From positions 1 to 6,604 of the forward strand of contig JAIOSI010000102.1 in NCBI GenBank assembly GCA_021107695.1: 6,604 nucleotides of DNA, given 5' to 3'. The notes under the pieces were generated by a model. That model ran no database searches. It was not told where the DNA came from and saw nothing but the letters and a program-made list of their open reading frames with translations. Both the position numbers and the translations under genes were made by a program. This document shows positions 1 to 5,957 of the stretch, in pieces. How positions within the stretch are numbered: position 1 is the first letter of the stretch; each line of letters opens with the position of its first letter. The DNA is from a bacterium (GTDB taxonomy: Bacteria; RBG-13-66-14).

Positions 1-582
1 CAACGCCCCGCCAAGCTCGGTACCAATGGGGTCGTTGCTGGCGTAGATGCGGAAGTTTTCGTTGGAGAGAAGATTTTGCAGCCAGCGCGCCGCCGCCTTT
101 GAGCGGCTCGCCAGCACCGTGGCAGCGGGTAGCCCTGCACCGATTTCGTTGGCAAAGTTCGGCCCTGAGAGGACGCTGATTCGCTTGTGGAAGCGGTCGG
201 GGAGCAGCTCTTCCAGCAGCTCGGTCATCGTCTGCCCGGTGCTGCGCTCCAGCCCCTTGGCGGCGTTGACGACGATGGCACCCCGGCGTAGATACGGACG
301 AAAGCGGGTGATAACATCGCGGGCGAACTGCGCCGGACCCATCGAGAAGACTGCCCCTGCACCGGTTATTGCCTCGGCGATGCCTTCGGTAATGGTCAGC
401 TCAGCGGGCAGAGCGATTCCCGGAAGGAAGTCGATGTTCTCGCGATGTTCCCGCAACTTCGCCGCCAGCTCCGGCGTATGCGCCCAGAGGACGATCTCGG
501 TACCAGGATTGGTGAAGGTCGTCGCCAGGGCGGTTCCCCAGCTCCCGGCTCCCATGACTGCAATTTTGTTTGATAAACGCAA
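1..582 (-). CDS. gpsA: Glycerol-3-phosphate dehydrogenase [NAD(P)+], N-terminal part (runs off left edge)
   Basis: GpsA reduces dihydroxyacetone phosphate to sn-glycerol-3-phosphate in the cytoplasm, the entry step to phospholipid synthesis. The minus-strand reading frame is open from a TTG at 582-580 to the edge, giving 194 codons of a family that is usually about 330-340. Visible motifs are the Rossmann dinucleotide loop GAGSWGTALA (residues 11-20), NAAKGLE with the conserved lysine (106-112), SGPNFANEI (139-147), and GTELGGAL at the edge (187-194), just before the expected second conserved lysine of GGALKN. The segment usually reading AVPSQ is SMGPAQF (80-86) here, a mild divergence. TTG was chosen because an AGGAG box lies 6 nt upstream; the next ATG is residue 10, inside the nucleotide-binding strand and so too late. 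A strong promoter directly upstream makes gpsA the first gene of a leftward transcript. Identity is confident; the C-terminal substrate domain is not seen. Confidence 0.95.
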   Translation of the reverse strand, partial: MRLSNKIAVMGAGSWGTALATTFTNPGTEIVLWAHTPELAAKLREHRENIDFLPGIALPAELTITEGIAEAITGAGAVFSMGPAQFARDVITRFRPYLRRGAIVVNAAKGLERSTGQTMTELLEELLPDRFHKRISVLSGPNFANEIGAGLPAATVLASRSKAAARWLQNLLSNENFRIYASNDPIGTELGGAL

Positions 583-587
583 AGGAC

Positions 588-593
588 TCTCCT
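588..593 (-). promoter_or_regulatory. Ribosome binding site fixing the gpsA TTG start
   Basis: The minus strand reads AGGAGA here, with 5-6 nt between the AGGAG core and the TTG start codon. This supports a TTG initiator instead of the in-frame ATG nine codons further in, which would cut into the Rossmann strand. Confidence 0.75.
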
Positions 594-611
594 GATTAAA
601 CCTGAGTGTTG

Positions 612-641
612 ATTATATCTGTTCTGGACGAAGAGAGTCAA
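612..641 (-). promoter_or_regulatory. Sigma70-type promoter for gpsA
   Basis: On the minus strand a TTGACT -35 box (641-636) is followed after 18 nt by a perfect TATAAT -10 box (617-612). Transcription would be expected to start near 604-606, leaving a leader of only about 23 nt that contains the AGGAG box. The match to consensus (5/6 and 6/6 with 18-nt spacing) is the best in the window. It is predicted from sequence only. Confidence 0.75.
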
Positions 642-649
642 ACGACTCT
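634..649. promoter_or_regulatory. Inverted repeat overlapping the gpsA -35 box (possible operator)
   Basis: AGAGTC (634-639) and GACTCT (644-649) are perfect 6-bp inverted arms separated by AAAC. The repeat covers most of the -35 hexamer (636-641) of the gpsA promoter, a position typical of a repressor site or an activator that replaces -35 contacts. No known operator consensus is recognised, and a 6-bp dyad can occur by chance. Confidence 0.35.
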
Positions 650-760
650 GGCAGAGCAGAACCGAGGCTGGTATAATCAGCCGTGGTTCTTGTAAGGTAA
701 ACAATTTGTTGAAGTAGAGAAACCTTTTAGAAAACAAGGTATTCGTCGACTTTTAGCCAC

Positions 761-812
761 CCTCTCCCCTTTGGGGAGGAGACTCGTCCCACGGGACTGG
801 GGGTGAGGGGCG
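761..812. repeat. C/G-rich hairpin element, REP-like
   Basis: A C-run and a G-run fold into a stem: 763-769 pairs with 773-779 around a TTT loop (one G-T pair). It is followed by a short palindrome GTCCCACGGGAC (786-797) and a GGGGGTGAGGGG tract (799-810) that could alternatively pair with CCACCCTCTCCCC at 757-769. The outer complementary tracts around an inner stem resemble dispersed intergenic REP/MITE-like sequences rather than a gene. It is not followed by a T-run, so terminator function is unlikely. No coding frame is credible here. Confidence 0.55.
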
Positions 813-849
813 TAACTTCAACCCACTACATGTTAGCCCCCCTTCCCGA

Positions 850-871
850 CCTTCCCCCCAGAGGGGGAAGG
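850..871. repeat. Perfect 9-bp C5/G5 hairpin upstream of wecB
   Basis: CCTTCCCCC (850-858) pairs perfectly with GGGGGAAGG (863-871) around a CAGA loop. It lies about 60 bp before the wecB start and just after a second C-rich stretch (837-847). No T-tract follows, so it is not a canonical terminator. It could be a dispersed intergenic repeat or a hairpin in the wecB leader. The remainder of 872-930 shows only the wecB ribosome binding site, and no clear promoter for wecB was found in the 583-930 gap. Confidence 0.6.
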
Positions 872-930
872 ATATCGGTCGCCACGGTCATCCGCTCACG
901 CTGTTCGCTCACAGACCCAGAGGTTCTACA

Positions 931-1992
931 ATGAAAGTTGCCACCATCGTCGGCGCGCGCCCGCAGTTCGTCAAGGCTGCCGTGGTCTCTCGCGCCCTAA
1001 GCCAGCGGGGCATCGAGGAGCTGCTGATCCACACCGGGCAGCACTATGACCTCCGGCTCTCCGATGTTTTCTTCCGAGAGCTGGAGATGGCGGAGCCGTA
1101 CTATAACCTGAGTATCGGTTCTGGCAGCCACGGTCGGCAGACCGGGCAGATGCTCACGGCGATCGAGGATGTTCTGCGACGGCACGAGCCGGAGATGGTG
1201 CTGATCTACGGCGATACTAACTCGACCCTCGCCGGGGCATTGGCAGCTAGCAAGCTGCGGATTCCCCTCGCCCACATCGAGGCGGGGATGCGCTCTGGCG
1301 ACCGGGCGATGCCCGAAGAGATCAACCGTATCGTCTCCGACCATGTCAGCGACCTGCTCCTCTGTGCCACGGAGACCGCTGTGGCGAACCTGACCAAAGA
1401 GGGGCTGAACGAGGGCGTTCACCTGACCGGCGATGTGATGTACGATCTGCTGCGCTGGGCGATGCCGACGATTGAGGCTCAGGCGGAAGAGACGCTGATG
1501 GAGCATCAGGTGGCGGATAACGGTTATCTGCTGGCGACGGTTCACCGTCCCCGCAACGCCGACGACCCGACCCGGCTGCTGCCGATTCTCGACACCCTCC
1601 TCGACCACGACGAACCGGTGCTGCTGCCGCTACACCCCCGAACCCGGGCGGTGCTGGAGGGGCTTAACCTCCTCGAACGCTACGAGAAGATTCTGATTCC
1701 GCCGCTGGGTTACCTGGAGATGCAGGCTCTGCTGCGCCACGCCCGGCTGTTGGTAACCGACTCCGGCGGGCTGCAGAAAGAGGCGTACCTTCACGGAACG
1801 CCCTGCCTGACCCTGATGCCGCAGAGCGAATGGGTCGAGACAGTAACCAGCGGCTGGAATCGGCTGACCGAGCCGGAGGAGCTTGGCGACAGCCTGAGCA
1901 ACTTCAAGCCGACAGCAGACCGTCCTGACCACTTCGGTGACGGAAAGGCCGGAGAACAGGTCGCAGAGCTGGTGGAGAGTTATCAAAAATAA
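931..1992 (+). CDS. wecB: UDP-N-acetylglucosamine 2-epimerase, non-hydrolysing
   Basis: This cytoplasmic enzyme interconverts UDP-GlcNAc and UDP-ManNAc, the precursor of ManNAc and ManNAcA units in surface polysaccharides and teichoic-type polymers. The 353-residue length fits the family. Motifs in order: GARPQFVK (8-15), TGQHYD (35-40), GDTNST (94-99, with D95), HIEAGMRSGD (115-124, with E117), PEEINR (128-133), ATVHRPRN (202-209, with H205), HPRT (235-238) and TDSGGLQKEA (276-285). D95, E117, E130 and H205 fall where E. coli WecB has its essential acidic residues and histidine. The late block reads LTLMPQSEWVETVTSGWN (293-310), like the archaeal TEWVET type rather than TERPE, and lacks the arginine usually found after the first leucines. 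The ATG has an AGAGG box 7 nt upstream. It is followed by a palindrome and then trxB, 92 bp on; no dedicated promoter or other polysaccharide genes are visible. Confidence 0.93.
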   Translation: MKVATIVGARPQFVKAAVVSRALSQRGIEELLIHTGQHYDLRLSDVFFRELEMAEPYYNLSIGSGSHGRQTGQMLTAIEDVLRRHEPEMVLIYGDTNSTLAGALAASKLRIPLAHIEAGMRSGDRAMPEEINRIVSDHVSDLLLCATETAVANLTKEGLNEGVHLTGDVMYDLLRWAMPTIEAQAEETLMEHQVADNGYLLATVHRPRNADDPTRLLPILDTLLDHDEPVLLPLHPRTRAVLEGLNLLERYEKILIPPLGYLEMQALLRHARLLVTDSGGLQKEAYLHGTPCLTLMPQSEWVETVTSGWNRLTEPEELGDSLSNFKPTADRPDHFGDGKAGEQVAELVESYQK

Positions 1993-2010
1993 GCTATCAA
2001 AGGTAACTAC

Positions 2011-2038
2011 GTAGGGGTACGGCGCGCCGTGCCCCTAC
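2011..2038. repeat. 28-bp near-perfect palindrome, GTAGGGG...CCCCTAC type
   Basis: The two 14-nt arms (2011-2024, 2025-2038) are complementary except for one position (T2018 with G2031) that would pair as G-U in RNA. The core is GGCGCGCC. It begins 18 bp after the wecB stop and has no T-run after it, so it is better described as a dispersed palindromic repeat than a rho-independent terminator. As RNA it would form a strong hairpin between wecB and trxB. Confidence 0.75.
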
Positions 2039-2084
2039 AAAACGAAACAAACGGCATTGCAAAAACAACAAACAAGGATGGACG

Positions 2085-3059
2085 ATGATCGAAGAAAAAG
2101 ACGGAATGAAGATGCTCGAACTGGCGATTATCGGCGGCGGTCCCGCTGGCTACACCGCCGCAATCTACGCCAAACGTGGCGGTGTTGACTTTATCCTCTT
2201 CAACGATGGCATTGCTGGTGGACAGATTTCCACCACCAGCCATCTGGAGAACTACCCCGGCATTCCCGAACCAATCAGTGGGATGGAGTTTTCCCAGCGG
2301 CTGGTAAAACATGCCGAGAATCTGGGCTTCGAGGCTGAACAGTCCCTCATCGAGAAGTTGGAGGTCGATGAGAATGGCATTACTCTCACCGACGAAGACG
2401 ATGAGGTCTATCGTGTTGGAATGGTAATTCTAGCTACCGGGGCGGTTTCTCGTCCCCTGCCTATCGAGGGAGCCGCCAGTTACGTCGGGCGTGGACTCTC
2501 CTACTGCGCCACCTGCGATGGCAACTTCTACCGCAACAGGGATGTTGTGGTGGTGGGGGGTGGCGACACTGGTCTCGAAGAAGCACTTTACCTGTCCCGG
2601 CTCTGCCGTAAGGTCTACCTTATCCACCGCCGCCACGAGTTCCGCGCCGTGAAGATTCTCCAGTGGCGCGTTGCTGCCGACCCGAACATCGAGGTACTGC
2701 TGCCCAATGTTCCCCATCGGGTTATCGGCGAATCCAATGTTGAGGGGCTTGAGATCAAGAATGTGGAGACCGGAGAGCTGCGTACCCTGGAGGTTACCGG
2801 CATCTTCTCCGCCCTGGGAGTAGTCCCCAACTCCGAGCTGGTGAAGGGCATCTGCGATCTCAACAACGGTGGCTATGTGATTACCGACCAGCGGATGTTC
2901 ACCTCGAACAAGCGCATCTTGGCCGCTGGCGATGTCGTTGCCAGTCCGTTGCGTCAGGTCAGCGTGGGAGTTGGTCATGGAGCCATCGCCGCCGAGCAGG
3001 CGCGACTCTGGATTGACGAGCATTGCAATATTGATGCACTCAGAAAGCACAAATCGTGA
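2085..3059 (+). CDS. trxB: Thioredoxin reductase (NADPH-dependent, low-Mr type)
   Basis: This flavoenzyme transfers electrons from NADPH through FAD and a redox-active disulphide to thioredoxin in the cytoplasm. The 324-residue length is typical of bacterial TrxB. FAD-binding GGGPAGYTAAIY lies at residues 17-28, the active disulphide CATCDG at 141-146, the NADPH Rossmann motif GGGDTGLEEAL at 158-168 and HRRHEFRA at 181-188. The last contacts the NADPH 2'-phosphate and argues against ferredoxin- or flavin-type reductases. AAGDV (280-284) binds FAD. The second glycine motif is DTGLEE instead of the usual DSAxEE, and the C-terminal Q-x-x-T-A block reads RQVSVGVGHGA (290-300): modest divergence with intact catalytic residues. 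The start at 2085 has an AAGGA box 6 nt upstream; a later in-frame ATG at 2106 (residue 8) is possible but lacks as good a site. The stop overlaps the next gene's GTG by 4 bp, implying translational coupling. No thioredoxin gene is in the window. Confidence 0.94.
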   Translation: MIEEKDGMKMLELAIIGGGPAGYTAAIYAKRGGVDFILFNDGIAGGQISTTSHLENYPGIPEPISGMEFSQRLVKHAENLGFEAEQSLIEKLEVDENGITLTDEDDEVYRVGMVILATGAVSRPLPIEGAASYVGRGLSYCATCDGNFYRNRDVVVVGGGDTGLEEALYLSRLCRKVYLIHRRHEFRAVKILQWRVAADPNIEVLLPNVPHRVIGESNVEGLEIKNVETGELRTLEVTGIFSALGVVPNSELVKGICDLNNGGYVITDQRMFTSNKRILAAGDVVASPLRQVSVGVGHGAIAAEQARLWIDEHCNIDALRKHKS

Positions 3060-4282
3060 GCCAGCCGAATCGTTTCAACCCCATCATCCTGCTCTTCTTA
3101 ACCTTCCTGCTGGTGGTGGCGGGTTGTCGCGAGGAAATCGACTCCGACCACGATGGGTCTATAAAGGAAAGCTCGCCGGAGCTGCGGGTTCTGCTCTTCG
3201 AGGGCGAAGGACCCCTGGTGGTCAGCGTCCCCGATGGAGCAGTCATTCGTAACGACGACGGCGAGGCGATCTACACCGTTCCGCCCCGCTACGATCTGGT
3301 CTTCCGGCAGGGTGAGTCCGGCGGGCTGCTGGTCAACGGCGAGTGGTTGAGCAAGCGGCGGGTAACGATCATCCCCAAAGATGGAGGCGACGAGCCGCCG
3401 AGGTTGCTGGTCGCCGGTTCGCCTTACCGGGGAAGCCTTCTCGTCCGCTCCACCGAGGCGGGGAGTCTCCAGTTTATCAACCGGATAGCGACCGAGGACT
3501 ACCTGCGTGGGGTGCTGCCCAGGGAAACCTTCGCCTCCTGGCCAGCCGATGCCCTTCGGGCGCAGGCAGTGGTCAGTCGCAGCTACGCCCTGGCTCGTTA
3601 CGCTGAAGAGCCCAAAGCCATCTACCATCTCCACGCCGACATCTCTTCGCAGGTTTACGGCGGCTACTTCAGCGAAGACCCCCGCACCGATGCCGCCATT
3701 AAGGAGACAGGTGGTGAGGTGCTGGCAGCCGACGGGCGGATCATCACCACCTTCTTCCACAGCACCTGTGGTGGGCACACCGCCGCCATTGACGATGTCT
3801 GGCTCGATGCCGAGCGGCGTCCTTTTTTCAGCGGCGTCGAATGCCCCTGGTGCGTGGATTCCACCAACCACGACTGGACGCTGACCGTCGGCTACGACGA
3901 TGTCTATCGCGCCCTGGCGACCGGGGGCTATCTGACCGCGCCGTTCATCGGATTGCAGCCAAAGACCAATTCCCGCACCGGACGGGTGCGCTCCGTTGTC
4001 TTCATCACGGAGGGTGGCGGCAGCGTTGAGGTCTCCGGTAACGAGCTGCGTCGCCTGCTGGGCTACTCCGAGCTGAAAAGCACCCGCTTCAGCTTCACCG
4101 CCTCTGGCGATAACCTCATCTTTACCGGGGAGGGCTACGGTCACGGTGTGGGACTTTGCCAGTGGGGCAGCCGGGGAATGGCGGCGGCGGACTACGGCTA
4201 CAAAGAGATTCTCAACTACTACTATCCAGGAGCGGGTATCGCCCAGTGGTCGGCAATCGCGCCAGTTAGTCTGGGGGAGTAG
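3056..4282 (+). CDS. SpoIID/LytB-domain peptidoglycan lytic lipoprotein
   Basis: SpoIID-family enzymes cleave peptidoglycan glycan strands, preferring strands stripped of stem peptides; LytB-type homologues enhance amidases. They also occur in non-sporulating bacteria, so this does not imply sporulation. The 408-residue protein has a hydrophobic leader (9-23) with lipobox VAGC, giving lipid-modified C24 followed by R25. Residues about 42-135 form a beta-rich N-terminal region. The SpoIID domain follows: INRIATEDYLRGVLPRE (141-157), with E157 matching the family's catalytic glutamate; LRAQAVVSRSYAL (167-179); FFHSTCGGHT (233-242), the conserved cysteine/histidine patch implicated in zinc binding; VECPWC (261-266); and GEGYGHGVGLCQWGSRGMA (358-376), the signature C-terminal motif. 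The GTG start is chosen because the GTGA overlap couples it to trxB and because it places the signal peptide correctly; its own ribosome binding site is weak. The ending YYYPGAGI (388-395) is typical. Substrate and cellular role are inferred from the family. Confidence 0.9.
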   Translation: MSQPNRFNPIILLFLTFLLVVAGCREEIDSDHDGSIKESSPELRVLLFEGEGPLVVSVPDGAVIRNDDGEAIYTVPPRYDLVFRQGESGGLLVNGEWLSKRRVTIIPKDGGDEPPRLLVAGSPYRGSLLVRSTEAGSLQFINRIATEDYLRGVLPRETFASWPADALRAQAVVSRSYALARYAEEPKAIYHLHADISSQVYGGYFSEDPRTDAAIKETGGEVLAADGRIITTFFHSTCGGHTAAIDDVWLDAERRPFFSGVECPWCVDSTNHDWTLTVGYDDVYRALATGGYLTAPFIGLQPKTNSRTGRVRSVVFITEGGGSVEVSGNELRRLLGYSELKSTRFSFTASGDNLIFTGEGYGHGVGLCQWGSRGMAAADYGYKEILNYYYPGAGIAQWSAIAPVSLGE

Positions 4283-4307
4283 TTGCTTCCGAGTACGCAT
4301 CGCAATG

Positions 4308-4344
4308 TAGGGCGGGCATTGCCTCATCGGCAAAAATGCCCACC
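4308..4344. repeat. Imperfect palindromic repeat, GTAGGGCGGGCAT type
   Basis: The outer stem GGGCAT (4314-4319) / ATGCCC (4336-4341) encloses the inner stem TGCC (4320-4323) / GGCA (4329-4332) around a TCATC loop, with three unpaired A on the right side. Two further G-C pairs (4311-4312 with 4343-4344) extend it past one mismatch. It begins about 25 bp after the SpoIID-gene stop, the same kind of position as the palindrome behind wecB. No T-run follows. Confidence 0.6.
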
Positions 4345-4357
4345 GCAGCAACTCCCA

Positions 4358-4377
4358 CAAGGGGTTGAAACCCCTTG
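4358..4377. terminator. GC-rich hairpin after the SpoIID gene (possible terminator without a T-tract)
   Basis: CAAGGGGT (4358-4365) pairs perfectly with ACCCCTTG (4370-4377) around a TGAA loop, or with a ninth pair and a two-base loop. It lies 75 bp after the upstream stop and immediately follows another hairpin. It lacks the downstream T-run of a classical terminator, so it may be a transcript-end stabiliser, a weak terminator or part of a composite dispersed repeat with 4308-4344. The region 4381-4461 that follows shows no convincing promoter. Confidence 0.4.
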
Positions 4378-4461
4378 CCTTAAGGTCAAAACCCAGTGAT
4401 TGTCAAAGTCCGTTATATTTTGGGGATACATCGGGCAAACTAGTTATTAAGAGGTCTCGCC

Positions 4462-4875
4462 ATGCTCTACACCAAAACCTACAGCATTGCGACGAAGGGC
4501 GATGGAACCGTCGTTGACCTCACCCGCCAACTGTCGGAGTTTCTCGCCTCCGCAACCTTTAACAGCGGACTCTGTACCATCAGTGCTACCGGTTCCACCT
4601 ACGCCATCTCCACGATGGAGTACGAGCCGGGGCTGATTGAAGATATGAACGAACTGCTCCAGCGTGTTGCCCCCAAAGGACCAGTCTATCACCACGATGC
4701 CCGCTGGGGAGATGGCAACGGCTACGCTCATGTTCGGGCGACCCTGCTGGGACCTTCGATCAGCTTTCCCGTAGTTGACGGAGAAGCTCAGCTTGGAACC
4801 TGGCAGCAGTCAATTTTGTTAGACTTCGACAATCGTCCCCGAACCCGTGAGGTCGCCTTCACACTGGTCGGCTAA
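4462..4875 (+). CDS. yjbQ: YjbQ / UPF0047 family protein
   Basis: This is a small cytoplasmic protein of the widespread UPF0047 family, often annotated as secondary thiamine-phosphate synthase because the E. coli member shows weak activity of that kind; the true role is unsettled. The 137-residue length is typical. Conserved blocks are ATGSTYAISTMEYEPGL (42-58), YHHDARWGDGNGYAHVRATL (76-95, with the conserved histidine/aspartate cluster), LLGPSISFPVVDG (95-107), LGTWQQ (111-116) and LLDFDNRPRTREV (119-131). These histidines and acidic residues form the putative active site and appear complete. The ATG has an AAGAGG box 7 nt upstream. No thiamine genes and no TPP-riboswitch-like sequence are apparent nearby. 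The next gene begins 22 bp after the stop with its own AAGGA box, so yjbQ probably heads a three-gene transcript ending at 5993. Confidence 0.92.
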   Translation: MLYTKTYSIATKGDGTVVDLTRQLSEFLASATFNSGLCTISATGSTYAISTMEYEPGLIEDMNELLQRVAPKGPVYHHDARWGDGNGYAHVRATLLGPSISFPVVDGEAQLGTWQQSILLDFDNRPRTREVAFTLVG

Positions 4876-4897
4876 TCAACTCTACGAAGGATAAACC

Positions 4898-5392
4898 ATG
4901 AAATTCATGCCACTGCTCCTGATTCCTCTGCTCCTTTTCTCCGCCTGCAAATGCAGGAACGAGGGAAGCTCTGCGGTTACCATTTCTCTGGACAAAGACT
5001 CCACCGTTGTCGAGCCAAAAGAGCCACTGACCCTCTCCCTCGCGCTGTCCGATTCACCGATAACCTATTCGCTGGATAAACCAGCAGAGCTACGGGTTAG
5101 CTTCTTCGTACAATGGCCCTACCGCAGCATCTGGGAGGGTGAGTCCTCCTCCGGCGCGCTCTACGAATTCTTCATAGAGCGTGATGGCGAGCGGGTCTTC
5201 CACCATATTCCCGCTGGTGGTATGATGACCGTGATGACTCCGGTGGAGATTCCCGGTGGCTCGCCGATTATCTACTCCGAGACCATCGCCCTGGAGCCGG
5301 AGCTGTTCCAGACCGCAGGTGAGTACCGCCTCGGCGCAACCTTCTATGCCTCCAAACAGACCGTTACCGTACCGCTCCTCGTTAGCTTCTAA
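4898..5392 (+). CDS. Small lipoprotein, BsuPI-like, paralogue of the next gene
   Basis: I do not recognise a named gene. The 164-residue product starts with a short basic-hydrophobic leader ending in LFSAC, giving a probable lipidated C17 (the -3 residue is F, slightly off consensus; C19 lies next to it). After a short linker the mature part is beta-rich, with alternating hydrophobic strands and no membrane helices. Key segments are IWEGESSSGALYEFFI (78-93), MTVMTPVEI (110-118), YSETIALEPELF (126-137) and GEYRLGATFYASKQTVT (141-157). These align without difficulty to the next gene's product. The DF/EF strand, TPV strand and G-x-Y-x-L ending resemble the BsuPI (intracellular proteinase inhibitor, PF12690) immunoglobulin-like fold, but here the aromatic W-x-W strand is replaced by VFHHI (100-104). 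An AAGGA box lies 6 nt before the ATG. Export and lipidation are likely; function is unknown. Confidence 0.85.
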   Translation: MKFMPLLLIPLLLFSACKCRNEGSSAVTISLDKDSTVVEPKEPLTLSLALSDSPITYSLDKPAELRVSFFVQWPYRSIWEGESSSGALYEFFIERDGERVFHHIPAGGMMTVMTPVEIPGGSPIIYSETIALEPELFQTAGEYRLGATFYASKQTVTVPLLVSF

Positions 5393-5430
5393 CTCCGGTA
5401 CGTGTTATTACCTCAACCGCAAGGTGAACG

Positions 5431-5937
5431 ATGAAAACCCTTTACGCGCTGATTACCGCTCTGCTCGTGCTGATGGCTCTCTCCGCCTTTGCCACCAGTG
5501 TACTTCCTGACTCTTTCTCTCTTATGGCTCCCGCCGAGGAGAAGGTTGAATTGAAACTTTCTGTTGATCTGGGTCTGAAAGAAGATACCCTGGAGATCGG
5601 CAAGGAAGAAGAGGTTAAGCTGGAGCTGACCATCGTCGCCGAGACCGAAGCAAAGGTCTGGGAGGGCGAATGCCCCAGCTCGCTGATTTATGATTTCACT
5701 ATCACCTCGGCAGAGTCCAGGGAAGACGGAGATACCTGGCGCTGGAGCCGGGACTCTGGCAGGATGTTTGCCACCGTGGTTACGCCGGTTGTGGTCGAGG
5801 GCAGCGCGAAATACACCGAAGTGGTGAATCTCTCCTCCAAGCTCTTCGAGAAGGAAGGGAAGTACCTCCTCACCGCCACCTTCGTCGCTTCCGGTCAGAG
5901 CATTACGCAGAGCTTTGAGGTTAAGTTCGTTAAGTAA
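5431..5937 (+). CDS. Small Sec-exported BsuPI-like protein
   Basis: No named gene is recognised. The 168-residue product has a Sec signal peptide (K2, hydrophobic 5-18) with a signal-peptidase I site after AFA (19-21); there is no lipobox, unlike its upstream paralogue. An acidic linker (about 35-62) precedes a beta-rich domain: VWEGECPSSLIYDFTI (77-92), DTWRWSRDSGRMF (101-113), ATVVTPVVV (114-122), YTEVVNLSSKLF (128-139) and GKYLLTATFVASGQSIT (143-159). The order D-F strand, W-R-W-S strand, M-F, then G-x-Y-x-L-x-A is what is expected of the BsuPI (PF12690) domain, so an extracytoplasmic Ig-like binding or inhibitor domain is the best guess. C81 is the only cysteine and is therefore unpaired within the chain. 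AAGGTG lies 4 nt before the ATG, 38 bp after the previous stop. A strong terminator follows 20 bp downstream, so this is the last gene of its transcript. Confidence 0.85.
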   Translation: MKTLYALITALLVLMALSAFATSVLPDSFSLMAPAEEKVELKLSVDLGLKEDTLEIGKEEEVKLELTIVAETEAKVWEGECPSSLIYDFTITSAESREDGDTWRWSRDSGRMFATVVTPVVVEGSAKYTEVVNLSSKLFEKEGKYLLTATFVASGQSITQSFEVKFVK

Positions 5938-5957
5938 GAGCATCAAACGGATATGCC

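Noticed and set aside
47..595. Plus-strand frame of 182 codons antisense to gpsA
   Set aside because: Low-complexity serine/alanine/arginine-rich translation without motifs; the opposite strand is clearly gpsA.
396..737. Minus-strand frame of 113 codons overlapping the gpsA start region
   Set aside because: It reads gpsA in the wrong frame and extends across the gpsA promoter; the correct frame shows GAGSWGTALA and other GpsA motifs.
3056..4282. SpoIID domain as evidence of a spore former
   Set aside because: SpoIID/LytB domains are common in non-sporulating bacteria, and the protein here is a lipoprotein outside any sporulation gene cluster.
3098..4360. Long minus-strand open frame of about 420 codons antisense to the SpoIID gene
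   Set aside because: It is a shadow of a GC-rich coding sequence. Its translation has no recognisable motifs, whereas the plus-strand frame has a full lipobox and SpoIID signatures.
4308..4377. Two hairpins in a row read as a riboswitch or a CRISPR-like array before yjbQ
   Set aside because: There are only two different hairpins with no repeated spacer structure, and no thiamine-pyrophosphate box motifs are visible. They lie nearer the preceding stop than the yjbQ start.
4400..4430. Possible promoter before yjbQ: TTGTCA (4400-4405) and GATACA (4425-4430), or TATATT at 4414-4419
   Set aside because: The TTGTCA-GATACA spacing is 19 nt with a poor -10 match, and TATATT has no -35 at a suitable distance. 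A promoter is expected in this gap but none can be supported.
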